Positions 6,396 to 16,502 of a stretch of DNA of 64,000 bases are shown one piece after another; the stretch's first letter is position 1; each line of letters opens with the position of its first letter. The position numbers and the translations under genes were made by a program. The stretch covers positions 1 to 64,000 of the forward strand of contig JABSPL010000046.1 in the NCBI GenBank assembly GCA_013215105.1. Reading direction: 5' to 3'. This stretch comes from Flavobacteriaceae bacterium (GTDB lineage: Bacteria; Bacteroidota; Bacteroidia; Flavobacteriales; Flavobacteriaceae). Below the pieces are notes generated by a model. The model saw only the letters and a list, made by a program, of their open reading frames with translations, was not told the origin of the DNA and ran no database searches.

Positions 6396-9137
6396 ATGAC
6401 TGCTTATAAAAAAACAACAATATTAATCGCTATGTTCTTGGTTTTTAATAGTTTTCCTCAAGACAATGAAAAGGCAAGACTTAGAATTTCGAATTCTTCT
6501 AATTACACTCCTATATCGGGAGTTAAGGTGAGTGATATAATCATGAATAAAATATACACTAGTAATGTAAATGGATACATTTATCTGGAATACATTCATT
6601 ATTTGGCTTTAGAAATATCAAAAAAAGGCTATAAAACTATAAAAGTATATCTAACAGAAGATGACTTCATAGATATAGAAGGATGTATTGTTTTCTTGGA
6701 GAAAATTAATGTTCCAGACAAAAGTCTTATAAATATTTCAGAAATAGAATTGATTCGTCAAAATGACATCCCCGAACTGAAAAGCATTTCAGGTCTTTAT
6801 AACTCTAGAGGTGATTTGTTTGATAGGCATACTATGTTTAATATGTCTAACGCTAGGTTCAGGCGAAGAGGTTATAATTACTCGGAAAACACTATAACTA
6901 TTAATAATATAAAAATAAATAGTCTATACGATGGTAATGTTAATTGGTCAACTTGGTCAGGGATTATGCATGCTCTCAAAAAGGATGAAAGTACTAGTTA
7001 TATTGAGTCAGGTAATTTGTCTTTCGGTAAAATGGGTAGTGTTACTAATTATAACTCTTCACCTAGTAATTTCAGAAAAATAACGAAGGCTATGTTTACT
7101 CAATCTAATAAAACTTACAAATACAGGAGGCAGATAATGTATAACAGTGGCGTTTTAAAAGATAAATTAGCTTTCAATTTGATACTTTCCCGTAAATCAT
7201 CTGAAAGAAGTTATTTTGAAGGAACGGATTATAACTTGGATAGTTTTTTGGCTGCTATAGATTATAAAATACAGAGTAATTCTCAAATTAATTTCACGTT
7301 TATCTACACTCCTTTAGTTAAGGGAAAATCATCACCCAATACCAAGGAAGTATGGGGTTTGACTAATAATAAATATAATTCTTATTGGGGTTTTCAGCAG
7401 GGTAAAGTAAGGAATTCTAGAATTAAGAAAGTGAAATTACCAATGGTTTTTTTGAATTACAAGTACAATATCAAAGATAATATTGTTTTAAAATTAAATA
7501 TTTTAAAACAATATGGCTTTGTTTACAATAGTCGTATAGGTTATAATAGAGCCGCGAATCCTTTACCTACATATTACCAGTATTTACCTAGTTATTTTGT
7601 GAGATATTCCGATGATGAGAACTTTAGCAATGCATATTTGGTCGAAAAACAATTCAGAGAAAACCAAGAATACAGGCAGCTTAAATGGGATGATTTATAC
7701 TATATAAATAGTAGTAACCCGAAATCGAAATACTATATGTATGACGACGTTGTATCTAGCGGTATTCTGAAAGGGAATGCTTCTTTGGAAATAGTTTTAG
7801 ATAAAGAAAACAAATTAAATATAAGTTCTTATTTGACTATAGAAAACTCTGAAAACTATGCTGAAATGACCGATTTACTTGGAGGCGAATTGTATTATGA
7901 CACTAATCCGTATTCGTCGGGAGATGCTATGTATCAAGATTTGGAAAACAAGAATAAACCTATAAAAAAAGGTGATAGATTCATCTATAATTACGAGATA
8001 GAGAGTATGCAAACAGGTTTTGCTATAAAATATAAAATTCACAAATATTTATGGGATAGTAATATTACTTTAGATTTAAATTCGACTATATACCGGAGAA
8101 ATGGGATATTTCGTAATGGAGGTTTTGCTAATAATTCTTTAGGTCAATCGGAGTTGTTGAGTTTCTTTGGAAAAGGTTTGAAATGGGATAATTCGTTCAA
8201 ATTAAGTAATAGAAGTTTTATAAAAATGAACTCTATGTATTCGCAAAATCCACCTACAGTAAAAACTAGTTTTATAAACATGAGGGTAAACAATAGTGTA
8301 AATCCTTATCATGAATTAGAATTACGAAAATCGATAGATATGGCTTATTATTACACAGGAGACTCTGACAAGTTTCAGACTAAAATTTTCTACAGCCAGC
8401 TTAATAATACTGTCGATGGTAATTTCTATTTTGCTCAGGGTTTGAAAAATGATAGTGACGATTTTGTTTCTGAAACCATGTATGGTATTAATAAGTTATA
8501 TAAAGGTGTAGAAATAGGTTTCGAAAAACATTTTCTGGCTCAATATGAGTTTTTTACTATACTGAATTATGGAGAATACACTTATGCTAACAAGCCAAAA
8601 TTAATGCTTCAATCAGAATCTACAAATATAGAAAACGGGAATTACGGCAATGTATATATTGAAAATTACAGATTATCAGGAGGACCTCAAGCTGTTTTTG
8701 CATTTGGTTTAAAGTATAATTCTCCAAAATATTGGTGGGTTGGCTTGAATAATAATTTTGCCTGGAAAAACTATATACAGATATCTCCTTTACTTAGAAC
8801 TTCTAACTTTTTTGAAGATGAAAATGGTAGTATTTTGAATGATATAGATAGAACTAAAATAATAAGTTTATTGAAACAGGAGGATTTAGGTAGTTCTTTT
8901 TATATGAATATGAGTGGCGGGAAATCATTTAGAATAAAAGGTCTAAGCTTTTATTTGTTTATAAGTATGAATAATATTTTTAATAAAACTCAATATAGCG
9001 GAGGATTTGAGCAGTCTAGAAATGCTAATTATGAGTTATTATTAGCCGATAAAAACAGAGAAAAACCTTTGTTTCCTTCCAAATATTGGATGAGTTATGG
9101 AACTTTGTATTTTTTGAATTTATCGGTAAGAATGTAG
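6396..9137 (+). CDS. TonB-dependent receptor (DUF5689-paired)
   Basis: This is a 913-aa outer-membrane protein. Residues 1-20 form a signal peptide (basic n-region around KK5-6, then a hydrophobic core). Residues about 25-105 form a carboxypeptidase-regulatory-like beta domain. A diverged plug region (about 115-220) is followed by a long beta-barrel ending in the amphipathic strand LYFLNLSVRM. The substrate cannot be read from sequence. The next gene, 29 nt later, is a DUF5689 lipoprotein, a pairing seen in Flavobacteriia, so the two probably form one uptake unit. The next Met (6432) would give a conventional leader but would remove the basic n-region of the signal peptide. Confidence 0.85.
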   Translation: MTAYKKTTILIAMFLVFNSFPQDNEKARLRISNSSNYTPISGVKVSDIIMNKIYTSNVNGYIYLEYIHYLALEISKKGYKTIKVYLTEDDFIDIEGCIVFLEKINVPDKSLINISEIELIRQNDIPELKSISGLYNSRGDLFDRHTMFNMSNARFRRRGYNYSENTITINNIKINSLYDGNVNWSTWSGIMHALKKDESTSYIESGNLSFGKMGSVTNYNSSPSNFRKITKAMFTQSNKTYKYRRQIMYNSGVLKDKLAFNLILSRKSSERSYFEGTDYNLDSFLAAIDYKIQSNSQINFTFIYTPLVKGKSSPNTKEVWGLTNNKYNSYWGFQQGKVRNSRIKKVKLPMVFLNYKYNIKDNIVLKLNILKQYGFVYNSRIGYNRAANPLPTYYQYLPSYFVRYSDDENFSNAYLVEKQFRENQEYRQLKWDDLYYINSSNPKSKYYMYDDVVSSGILKGNASLEIVLDKENKLNISSYLTIENSENYAEMTDLLGGELYYDTNPYSSGDAMYQDLENKNKPIKKGDRFIYNYEIESMQTGFAIKYKIHKYLWDSNITLDLNSTIYRRNGIFRNGGFANNSLGQSELLSFFGKGLKWDNSFKLSNRSFIKMNSMYSQNPPTVKTSFINMRVNNSVNPYHELELRKSIDMAYYYTGDSDKFQTKIFYSQLNNTVDGNFYFAQGLKNDSDDFVSETMYGINKLYKGVEIGFEKHFLAQYEFFTILNYGEYTYANKPKLMLQSESTNIENGNYGNVYIENYRLSGGPQAVFAFGLKYNSPKYWWVGLNNNFAWKNYIQISPLLRTSNFFEDENGSILNDIDRTKIISLLKQEDLGSSFYMNMSGGKSFRIKGLSFYLFISMNNIFNKTQYSGGFEQSRNANYELLLADKNREKPLFPSKYWMSYGTLYFLNLSVRM

Positions 9138-9166
9138 TTGATGTGAAATATTTTTAAAATTAAAGT

Positions 9167-10492
9167 ATGAAAAAAAATATAATAATATTACTAGGCTTAA
9201 TAATTTGTTTCTCCTGTGCAGAAGAACCAAGTTATGAGATTCCTAAACACGACTGTATAGAACCAGATATAGAAATAACAAACAGTTTGGGGCAGATAAA
9301 AGAAATGTATATAGATAGGTTGATTGGTATAGATCAAGATCTACACATAGAAGGATATGTTGTTTCCGACGATGAACAAGGTAATATTTATAAGGTTATT
9401 TCTATACAAAACGATTTCGAAAACCCTACAGAAGCAATACAGTTGATAGTCGATAAATCGTATTTATACGGGATATATCCTGTAGGAACAAAACTTTATA
9501 TAAGCCTAAAAAATCTTGGTTTAGATAAAGTAAATGGGGTTTTCCAAATAGGATATATACATGAGAGTAGTTTAATTAGGATTCCTAGTATAAAAATAGA
9601 TGATCATATTTTTAAATCTTGTGAGAGTCATGAGGTTTCTCCAAGGATTATAGATATAAAAAACATAGACGATTCTTTAATAGGTATGCTTATAAGTATC
9701 GAAAACATACAGTTTGCTAGTGAAGATTTTGGGTTGGCTTATGGTAATTTGAATAATACATACTCTGTAAATAGAAATATGAGAATTTACGACGAATTAT
9801 GTCATGAAGAAAGCTCCTTGATACTCAGGGTTAGTGGTTATTCTAGCTTTAAAAACAACACTTTACCTGTCAAAAAAGGAACAATAACAGGGGTTTTGGG
9901 TAAATACAATAATGATTTTCAGTTGTATATAAGAGATTTGTCTGACGTTAATTTCACTCAATCTCCTTGCATCCCTTTATTAGAAAATACATTTCAGACT
10001 GGCATAGTCAATAACCTACCTATTTATATAGATGGTTGGGTTAATTTTACTGAAAAAGGCTCGGAACAATGGAGTGGAGGAATTTTTAGGGGGGATTATT
10101 TTGCTCAATTTTCAGCCTATGGAACAGATGAAGATGAAAATATAGGTTGGTTAATAACTCCTAATATTAATTTTGCCCAGACCGATGAAGTCTATTTTTC
10201 TTTTGAGACTAGTAAAAGAAGTGTTGACGAGGGTTTTGACGGCTTTGAAGTATTATATTCTAATGACTGGGACTCTAGTTTAAAAGGAGTAAACACCGCT
10301 AATTGGCAGGTGTTAGAGGCGGTATTAGCAAGTGATGACGATGATGATTACGACTGGGTTAATTCAGGAGAAATCCCGTTGGTTTTTCATCCTAATGGTT
10401 ATTATATAGCTTTCAAATACACGGGATCAGGCACCGATACCAAAAAAGATGGGACTTATAGAGTTGATAATATAAGGGCAGTTGTCAGGTGA
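9167..10492 (+). CDS. DUF5689 lipoprotein with choice-of-anchor J domain
   Basis: This 441-aa lipoprotein has the signal peptide MKKNIIILLGLIICFSC, with Cys17 as the lipid site. Residues about 35-265 match the DUF5689 pattern of an OB-like beta domain (the IEGYVVSDDEQGNIYKVISIQ block). Residues about 285-440 resemble choice-of-anchor J, a jelly-roll domain (the GWVNFTEKGSEQWSGG block and a C-terminal YRVDNIR). An acidic DDDDDYDW run near residue 390 could bind Ca2+. It probably acts on the cell surface together with the preceding TonB receptor. The cargo is unknown. Confidence 0.82.
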   Translation: MKKNIIILLGLIICFSCAEEPSYEIPKHDCIEPDIEITNSLGQIKEMYIDRLIGIDQDLHIEGYVVSDDEQGNIYKVISIQNDFENPTEAIQLIVDKSYLYGIYPVGTKLYISLKNLGLDKVNGVFQIGYIHESSLIRIPSIKIDDHIFKSCESHEVSPRIIDIKNIDDSLIGMLISIENIQFASEDFGLAYGNLNNTYSVNRNMRIYDELCHEESSLILRVSGYSSFKNNTLPVKKGTITGVLGKYNNDFQLYIRDLSDVNFTQSPCIPLLENTFQTGIVNNLPIYIDGWVNFTEKGSEQWSGGIFRGDYFAQFSAYGTDEDENIGWLITPNINFAQTDEVYFSFETSKRSVDEGFDGFEVLYSNDWDSSLKGVNTANWQVLEAVLASDDDDDYDWVNSGEIPLVFHPNGYYIAFKYTGSGTDTKKDGTYRVDNIRAVVR

Positions 10493-10519
10493 CTCCTATA
10501 TAAAACAACAGCCTAAATT

Positions 10520-10548
10520 ACATTAATTCAGACTATTGTTATTAATGT
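10520..10548. terminator. Weak hairpin between convergent genes
   Basis: ACATTAAT (10520-10527) and ATTAATGT (10541-10548) pair over a 13-nt loop just before the convergent lipoprotein gene ends. There is no good T tract, so terminator function is uncertain. Confidence 0.3.
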
Positions 10549-10965
10549 CTAGTTTTCTTCTATAGAAGCAATAGATATATTTTCTTTTGAGCTTACATTT
10601 TTACCTTTAAGCCATTTATCAAATCCTGCTTCTCCTAAATCCTGTCTCATTCTCTTATAACTAATAGCTGTTCCTTCTACCGTAATAACAGATACAAAAG
10701 GGTAACTTGAGTACCTCACGACACCATCTACCAACAAATCATATTCTAAACCTACTTTGTCTAAAGCTAAATCTATACCGTCTTTTATATTCCATCCTAG
10801 ACCCAAAAAGTAAGCTTTTTCAGCCTTAACTTTCTTTCCGTATGTCTTATCAATATTAAGGTTCACCTTTTTAGAACTTATTATCGTAAAGTCTACTAAT
10901 CTTACTGAACAACTACTTAAGGTTAATGTTGCTAACATCACGAACATCAATACTTTTATTTTCAT
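10549..10965 (-). CDS. Hypothetical lipoprotein (TRL-like)
   Basis: This is a 138-aa predicted lipoprotein: signal peptide of about 18 residues, lipobox LSSC, Cys19. The mature part starts RLVDFTIISSKKVNL and resembles the small 'TRL-like' lipoproteins of Bacteroidota, though I am not certain of the family. It has no enzymatic motif. It is a single-gene unit converging on the DUF5689 gene. Function is unknown. Confidence 0.65.
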   Translation of the reverse strand: MKIKVLMFVMLATLTLSSCSVRLVDFTIISSKKVNLNIDKTYGKKVKAEKAYFLGLGWNIKDGIDLALDKVGLEYDLLVDGVVRYSSYPFVSVITVEGTAISYKRMRQDLGEAGFDKWLKGKNVSSKENISIASIEEN

Positions 10966-11352
10966 TTATTTGGTTTTTATAATTCCTACTATTAAGGCTC
11001 TTCGGATTTTCCCTCGTTTTTAATGGTCTCTGAACTCCATATCACTTCCTTTTTATATAAAAAAACACAAATACACACATAATATCATTAGTCCTAATAC
11101 AAAAAACAACAATTAGAAACGAAAATACCTACTAATAGCAATGCAAACTAAAAATCAAACCATTAACTACAACAATTAACCGAACTAGTCTATATATTAA
11201 CTACAATTTCATCTATATTAAACATATACTATATACTATATTAACAACACAGGTTAAAGTATATATTTGGCACAAAAAAAATTAGCCAATTAATCGTTTA
11301 TTTTTAATATTTAAAATAGCTTTGCATCAAAAGAGAAAAACATTAAAACTTG
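10966..11352. other. AT-rich intergenic region upstream of mutS2
   Basis: These 387 bases between divergent genes carry no convincing ORF. Two -7 matches point toward mutS2: TATATTTG at 11262-11269 and TAGCTTTG at 11327-11334. Neither has a clear TTTG at the -33 position. The leader from the second would be about 15 nt. Confidence 0.55.
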
Positions 11353-13557
11353 ATGATAAACATCCCTCAAAAAGCACTTGCCGATCTGGAATTTGACACA
11401 ATACTAGAATATGTAGAAAACCATTGCGTGTCTAGTTTAGGTAAAGAACGAATAAGGAATTTAAAGCCTTTTTCTGAAAAAAGCGTTCTTTTTCAGCAGT
11501 TAGAAATGGTAAACGAATACAGTTCGTCTATAGAAAGTGACAATAAAATACCTTCGCATTTTTTTGACGATTTAAGTAAAGAGATGAAGCTATTATCTAT
11601 AGAAAACAGTTTCTTAGAACCTAAGTCTTTCCTTAAAATATGTAATTGTTTTGATACGACTATATCGTTAATATTGTTTTTCAGAAAGTTTAAATTATAC
11701 TTCAAAGAGCTTTATAAAGACTCTGACAAAATATACATATGCAAAACTGTCCCAAATATAATACTATCCAAAATAACCAAATTTGGAGAGGTTTCAGACA
11801 AATCCTCATTGGCTCTAAAAGTCATAAGACGAGAAATATCTGAAATAAGATCTAAGATAGGAGGTAGTTTTCAAAGGGACCTAATACGGTATTCTGCTAG
11901 TGGTTTTTTGGACGAAATAAAAGAATCTGTACTAGACAATCAGAGGGTTTTGGCTGTTTCGGCTATGTACCGAAGAAAAGTAAAAGGTAGCGTAATGGGA
12001 ACTTCCAAAACGGGAAGTATAGTGTTTATGGTACCAGAGTCTACTCAACAATTTAACCGAGAGTTAGAAAAATCTATAGCCGACGAAAGGCAAGAGATAA
12101 TGAGGATATTGAAAGAGCTAACCAATGAACTTAGAGAATATTTACCAGAAATAAAACTGTACCAGAACTACCTTACTCACATTGACACTATAGGTGCTAG
12201 AGCCAAATTCTCTAAAACTATAAAAGGTATATTACCTAGAATTGACAACAATAAAAACATATATTTAAAGGATGCTTATCATCCTTTATTACTATTAAAA
12301 GACAAAGCTAAAATAGAGGATATAGTCCCTCAAACTTTAGAATTGAACGAAAAACAGCAAATAATAGTTATTTCAGGGCCTAATGCTGGAGGTAAAAGTA
12401 TAACTTTAAAAACGATTGGCTTACTACAAGTAATGCTACAATCTGGTATATTAATACCTGTACACCCTAAAAGTGTATCCAGTATTTTCGACACTATACT
12501 TACCGATATTGGCGATAATCAATCTATCGAAAACCAATTGAGTACATATAGTTATAGGCTTAAAAACATGCGCTATTTCTTAAGAAAATGTAACGAAAAT
12601 AGTATGTTTTTGATAGATGAGTTCGGTACAGGAAGTGACCCAGAATTGGGAGGTGCTTTAGCTGAGGTATTCTTAGAAGAGTTTCATGCCAAAAAATCGT
12701 TTGGAATAATAACCACTCACTACTCTAACCTTAAGGTTTTGGCTGAGGAGTTACCTAATGTAAGCAATGCCAATATGATGTTTGACGAGAGAACTTTAGA
12801 GCCTATGTACAAATTATTCGTAGGTCAGGCAGGAAGTTCTTTTACTTTTGAAGTAGCTCAAAAAAATGGTATTCCTTTCAGCCTTATAAACAGAGCTAAA
12901 AAGAAAGTTGAAGGAGAAAAAATAAGACTAGACAAGACTATTTCCAAATTACAAATAGAAAGGAGTAAACTACAAAGGAGCTCAGACAGTTTAGATAGAG
13001 AGAGAGATAAAACTCAGGAAACAACAGAGCTATTAACCGAAAAACAAGCCAAAGTTCAGAAAAAACTAGAGAGTTTTCAAGAATTATACGACAGTAATCA
13101 GAAAATATTAACCATAGGAAGACAAGTAAACGATATGGCTAATACTTTCTTTCAGAACAACAGTAAAAAACAGCTAATGGCTAATTTTTTCAAATGGATA
13201 TCTATTGAAAAAGTTAAGTATCTGAAGAAAAACCCTCCTATTGACAAGACCAAAAAACAGAAAAAAGAAGACAACAAAAAAGCTGTGGTCAAAAAGCAAG
13301 AATTAGTCAAAATAGAAAAAGAAATACTAAAAGAAGTAGTAGAGATAAGAGCTGTAAAGAAAGAAAAAGAAAGTATTGAAGCTAGAATAAAAGCAAGCTA
13401 CAAGTACAAAATAGGAGATACGGTAAGACTAATAGACAGTAAAACTAGTGGAACTATTGATAAAATAGATAAAAACAAAGTAAGTGTAAACTTCGGAATG
13501 TTTATGACTACAGTAAGCCTATTGGAAATAGAATTGGTTAGAAAAGCTAAAAAATAG
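11353..13557 (+). CDS. mutS2: MutS2 family ATPase without Smr domain
   Basis: MutS2 ATPases act on branched or collided nucleic acids and have been linked to suppression of recombination and to ribosome rescue. The product is 734 aa, with an N-terminal core and clamp, a Walker A loop in GPNAGGKSITLKTIG (about 340-355), Walker B in MFLIDEFGTGSDPELGG, the His of TTHYSNLK, a long Lys/Glu-rich coiled coil (about 510-680) and a KOW-like end (YKIGDTVRLIDSKTSGTIDKI). The frame stops there, so the C-terminal Smr nuclease domain of Bacillus-type MutS2 is absent. The start is the ATG at 11353; a TTG directly before it is not needed. The stop abuts the next ATG. Confidence 0.93.
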   Translation: MINIPQKALADLEFDTILEYVENHCVSSLGKERIRNLKPFSEKSVLFQQLEMVNEYSSSIESDNKIPSHFFDDLSKEMKLLSIENSFLEPKSFLKICNCFDTTISLILFFRKFKLYFKELYKDSDKIYICKTVPNIILSKITKFGEVSDKSSLALKVIRREISEIRSKIGGSFQRDLIRYSASGFLDEIKESVLDNQRVLAVSAMYRRKVKGSVMGTSKTGSIVFMVPESTQQFNRELEKSIADERQEIMRILKELTNELREYLPEIKLYQNYLTHIDTIGARAKFSKTIKGILPRIDNNKNIYLKDAYHPLLLLKDKAKIEDIVPQTLELNEKQQIIVISGPNAGGKSITLKTIGLLQVMLQSGILIPVHPKSVSSIFDTILTDIGDNQSIENQLSTYSYRLKNMRYFLRKCNENSMFLIDEFGTGSDPELGGALAEVFLEEFHAKKSFGIITTHYSNLKVLAEELPNVSNANMMFDERTLEPMYKLFVGQAGSSFTFEVAQKNGIPFSLINRAKKKVEGEKIRLDKTISKLQIERSKLQRSSDSLDRERDKTQETTELLTEKQAKVQKKLESFQELYDSNQKILTIGRQVNDMANTFFQNNSKKQLMANFFKWISIEKVKYLKKNPPIDKTKKQKKEDNKKAVVKKQELVKIEKEILKEVVEIRAVKKEKESIEARIKASYKYKIGDTVRLIDSKTSGTIDKIDKNKVSVNFGMFMTTVSLLEIELVRKAKK

Positions 13558-14118
13558 ATGGATTTTAAACTATTTAAACCTTACGGATACTTGAGCCAGT
13601 TCACTAGTCAACAAACCAAAAGAACTAATAAGAAAATGCTAGGCAGCCTATACGATTTCCCTGAAGGAACTATGGCAATAGGTAGGCTAGACGAGGCTTC
13701 TGAAGGCTTACTACTATTGACTACCGACGGTAAAACAAGCCAATATATAAGAAGTAATAAAATAGAGAAAGAATATTATGCACAAGTAGATGGCTTAATA
13801 GATGATATAGCGATCCAAAAACTAACAAACGGAGTAGATATAAGCACTGAAACAGGAATTTACCGCACCAAAGAATGCAAAGTAGAACTATTAGAAAACA
13901 CGCCTAAACTACCCGAAAGAGCCAAGAAAATAAGAGACGAACGCCATGGGCCGAGTAGCTGGGTAAGTATAACCTTACGAGAAGGGAAGTTCAGGCAAGT
14001 CCGAAAAATGACTGCTGCTGTCGGATTTCCTACCCTTAGACTAGTACGTGTACGCATAGGAACTATCACCGTAAATGATATGAATGCAGGAGATGTATTT
14101 GGTATTGAATTAACATAA
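13558..14118 (+). CDS. RsuA/RluE-family pseudouridine synthase
   Basis: This enzyme isomerises uridine to pseudouridine in rRNA. The catalytic Asp sits in AIGRLDEASEGLLLLTTDG, and the KEYYAQVDG and EGKFRQVRKMTAAVGFPTLRLVRVRIG blocks are typical. At 186 aa it lacks the N-terminal S4 domain, which fits the RluE subgroup (23S rRNA U2457 in E. coli). The exact target is inferred. The ATG follows the mutS2 TAG with no gap, so the two are translationally coupled. Confidence 0.88.
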   Translation: MDFKLFKPYGYLSQFTSQQTKRTNKKMLGSLYDFPEGTMAIGRLDEASEGLLLLTTDGKTSQYIRSNKIEKEYYAQVDGLIDDIAIQKLTNGVDISTETGIYRTKECKVELLENTPKLPERAKKIRDERHGPSSWVSITLREGKFRQVRKMTAAVGFPTLRLVRVRIGTITVNDMNAGDVFGIELT

Positions 14119-14144
14119 CTATACATTAGTCAAAAAAAGAAAAT

Positions 14145-16502
14145 TTAAAAGGAAAAACCTATAGAAACTGATAAGTTTAGCCCTGGAGAGCTAATCCCTG
14201 ATGCGAATTCTTTATAATGTAAGTCTGCTATATTTTCTACGGAAAATTTAAGATTTATATCTTTATTTATTTCAAAATTAGAATAAAAATTATACGTAAT
14301 CCAACTTGGTAGCTTCTGGTACTCTCCATTTACTATAGGTAATTGATTGTGATTATCTATCCCTTCTACAACATTATAATATTCTAAAGTTTTAGACCCA
14401 TTGTATTTTACAGAGAATATATTTTCAGAAAATCTTAATTTATAAGCCAAATCTAACTTCCCGAATATAGGAGGAATAGAAGACAGAGGAGTTCTATAAT
14501 CTATATCTAAACCCTCGGTATAAGTAATATCTCCTTTCAAGTATACTTCATTTATTATATTAACATCAAAAAAAGCTGTAAAACCAGTAGTGTAAGACTT
14601 TCCTCTATTAACATTAGCTATAGTTGTCATTAATTCTCCATCGTATATATAGCTAGGCATTTCCCCCTTATAATCATCGGGGACTACCGTTTTGGTTTCC
14701 ACATCGTAGTAGTGTTTTCCTATATAATTATTTAAAACACTAAAATAAGCATTTACTCCAAAGTTAGTCTTCCTGTCTTTAGATTTTTTTATAATACTAA
14801 ATTCCGCATTATAAATATGCTCTGGTTTAAGCTTAGAATTAGGAACTGTAAGTATTCCGTTTTTCTCCCTAACCTTACCAATATCATCTATATTAGGAGC
14901 TCTAAAACCCGATGACAATATTGCTTTTAAGACAAGATCTTCTTTAGGCATATATGTATATCCTAAACTAAAAGTCAAAGCTTTATTATTCAAGTCTATT
15001 GATTCTTTATAACTAAAAGTATCGTCTTTCCACTTAGATTTCAGGTTAATCATCGTTGCCCTAAGCCCTATATTAAGAGTAGAATTATTGTTTATTTTAG
15101 ATCTCAAAGACCCATACGATGAAACCGAACTATAACTACTACCTTTAGAAGGGTATCTAGTTTCTATCTCTTCACTATACAGCACTCCTATTATATTATT
15201 TCCTTCTATATTTAATATATCTTTTCTGGCTTCTGAAGACACTTCATTGTGGATAAGCTGCACTCCAAAATCTAATTTAGTATTGAACCATAGTTTTGTA
15301 GAGAAATCAGAATTGAAGCTAAAAACATCTACTTCTTCTTTATTAATATTTAATGATTCATCTCCGAATTTCCTATTTTCTCTTGATTCTTTTAAATTCT
15401 GATAGGCTAATATAGTTCTAGAAGTCTCTATCCAATTAGTAGGTTTTTGGACTTCCCATTTGGCACTTACCAATACCCTATCCTGTTGGCCGTAATTCCA
15501 TAATGCAAACTTAAGACTACCATCTCCTTTGGTCTCTGACAACTTGTCAAACCTAGGGATATTAGACGCTGAAGAATATTGGAAATTAAGAGTCAAATCT
15601 CTTTTACTACCTATAGGGATAAATATTTTCTGAATAAAATCTTTTTGGCTATAGCCTGTGTTTTTTTGTAAGTTATTATTTGAATTCTTTAAAGGCTTAT
15701 CATTGTAAAAAGTATATGAATTATCAGAATATTTATATACCTTACCCCAATTATAATAACCGTGTTTTCTGTTTTCACCCATCTTAAGATCCTCGAACTT
15801 ACTGAAACTAAAGTTACCCATAAGACCTATTTTCTTTAAATTATATTCATAATTAAAACTAATAGTTTTAGAGTTATTCACGCTACTATACCCGCTTATT
15901 ACTTTATGCTTAAACGTATTCAAGGCGGAATTCACCTTTATTTTACGAGTATAATAGTGTATCACTCCCCCCATAGCATCGGAGTCGTATATAACCGAAG
16001 ATGGCCCGTACACCACCTCCACTCTATCCAGTTGACTTGGAGATATAGTAATGGAATTCTGAAGATGTCCTTTACGGTAAATAGCATTATTCATCCTTAC
16101 TCCGTCAACCATCAATAATATTCTATTAGCCTCCATACCTCTTATAACAGGGCTACCTCCTCCAAATTGGCTTTTTTGAACTTTTATACCTGGGGTAGAA
16201 CTTAGTATATCTGCAGAGTTAAAAGAGAAACGTTCGTTTAATTTTTTATAATCTAACACCTCTATTTGTTCTGGTATATTTCTTTTTAAAGACTTAGATA
16301 ATGATAAAGACAGAAAGACATCTTCCAATTGTTCCACCTTAACTTCCTTGTTAATTTTAGACTTAACTTCAGTAGTATCAATTGCTTTTTGAAATTTAAA
16401 AGAGTACAATAAAGACGTAGAATCACTGTTCACAAAAGCGCAAATTATTTGCACATTACTAAACAGAAAAATAATTAAGTATAGTATCTTTATTTTATTC
16501 AA
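14145..16502 (-). CDS. TonB-dependent receptor downstream of recO
   Basis: This is a 785-aa outer-membrane receptor: signal peptide 1-22, a TonB-box-like stretch, plug domain (about 75-190, with GGGSPVIRGMEANRILLMVDG and VVYGPSSVIYDSDAMGG) and a beta-barrel containing FRAPNIDDIGK and ending in SVSIGFSF. The plug resembles those of haem/haemoglobin or vitamin B12-type receptors, but the ligand is not determinable. It overlaps the recO stop by 4 nt (ATGA), so it is translationally coupled to recO. This recO-receptor pairing is also known from other Flavobacteriia. Confidence 0.87.
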   Translation of the reverse strand: MNKIKILYLIIFLFSNVQIICAFVNSDSTSLLYSFKFQKAIDTTEVKSKINKEVKVEQLEDVFLSLSLSKSLKRNIPEQIEVLDYKKLNERFSFNSADILSSTPGIKVQKSQFGGGSPVIRGMEANRILLMVDGVRMNNAIYRKGHLQNSITISPSQLDRVEVVYGPSSVIYDSDAMGGVIHYYTRKIKVNSALNTFKHKVISGYSSVNNSKTISFNYEYNLKKIGLMGNFSFSKFEDLKMGENRKHGYYNWGKVYKYSDNSYTFYNDKPLKNSNNNLQKNTGYSQKDFIQKIFIPIGSKRDLTLNFQYSSASNIPRFDKLSETKGDGSLKFALWNYGQQDRVLVSAKWEVQKPTNWIETSRTILAYQNLKESRENRKFGDESLNINKEEVDVFSFNSDFSTKLWFNTKLDFGVQLIHNEVSSEARKDILNIEGNNIIGVLYSEEIETRYPSKGSSYSSVSSYGSLRSKINNNSTLNIGLRATMINLKSKWKDDTFSYKESIDLNNKALTFSLGYTYMPKEDLVLKAILSSGFRAPNIDDIGKVREKNGILTVPNSKLKPEHIYNAEFSIIKKSKDRKTNFGVNAYFSVLNNYIGKHYYDVETKTVVPDDYKGEMPSYIYDGELMTTIANVNRGKSYTTGFTAFFDVNIINEVYLKGDITYTEGLDIDYRTPLSSIPPIFGKLDLAYKLRFSENIFSVKYNGSKTLEYYNVVEGIDNHNQLPIVNGEYQKLPSWITYNFYSNFEINKDINLKFSVENIADLHYKEFASGISSPGLNLSVSIGFSF

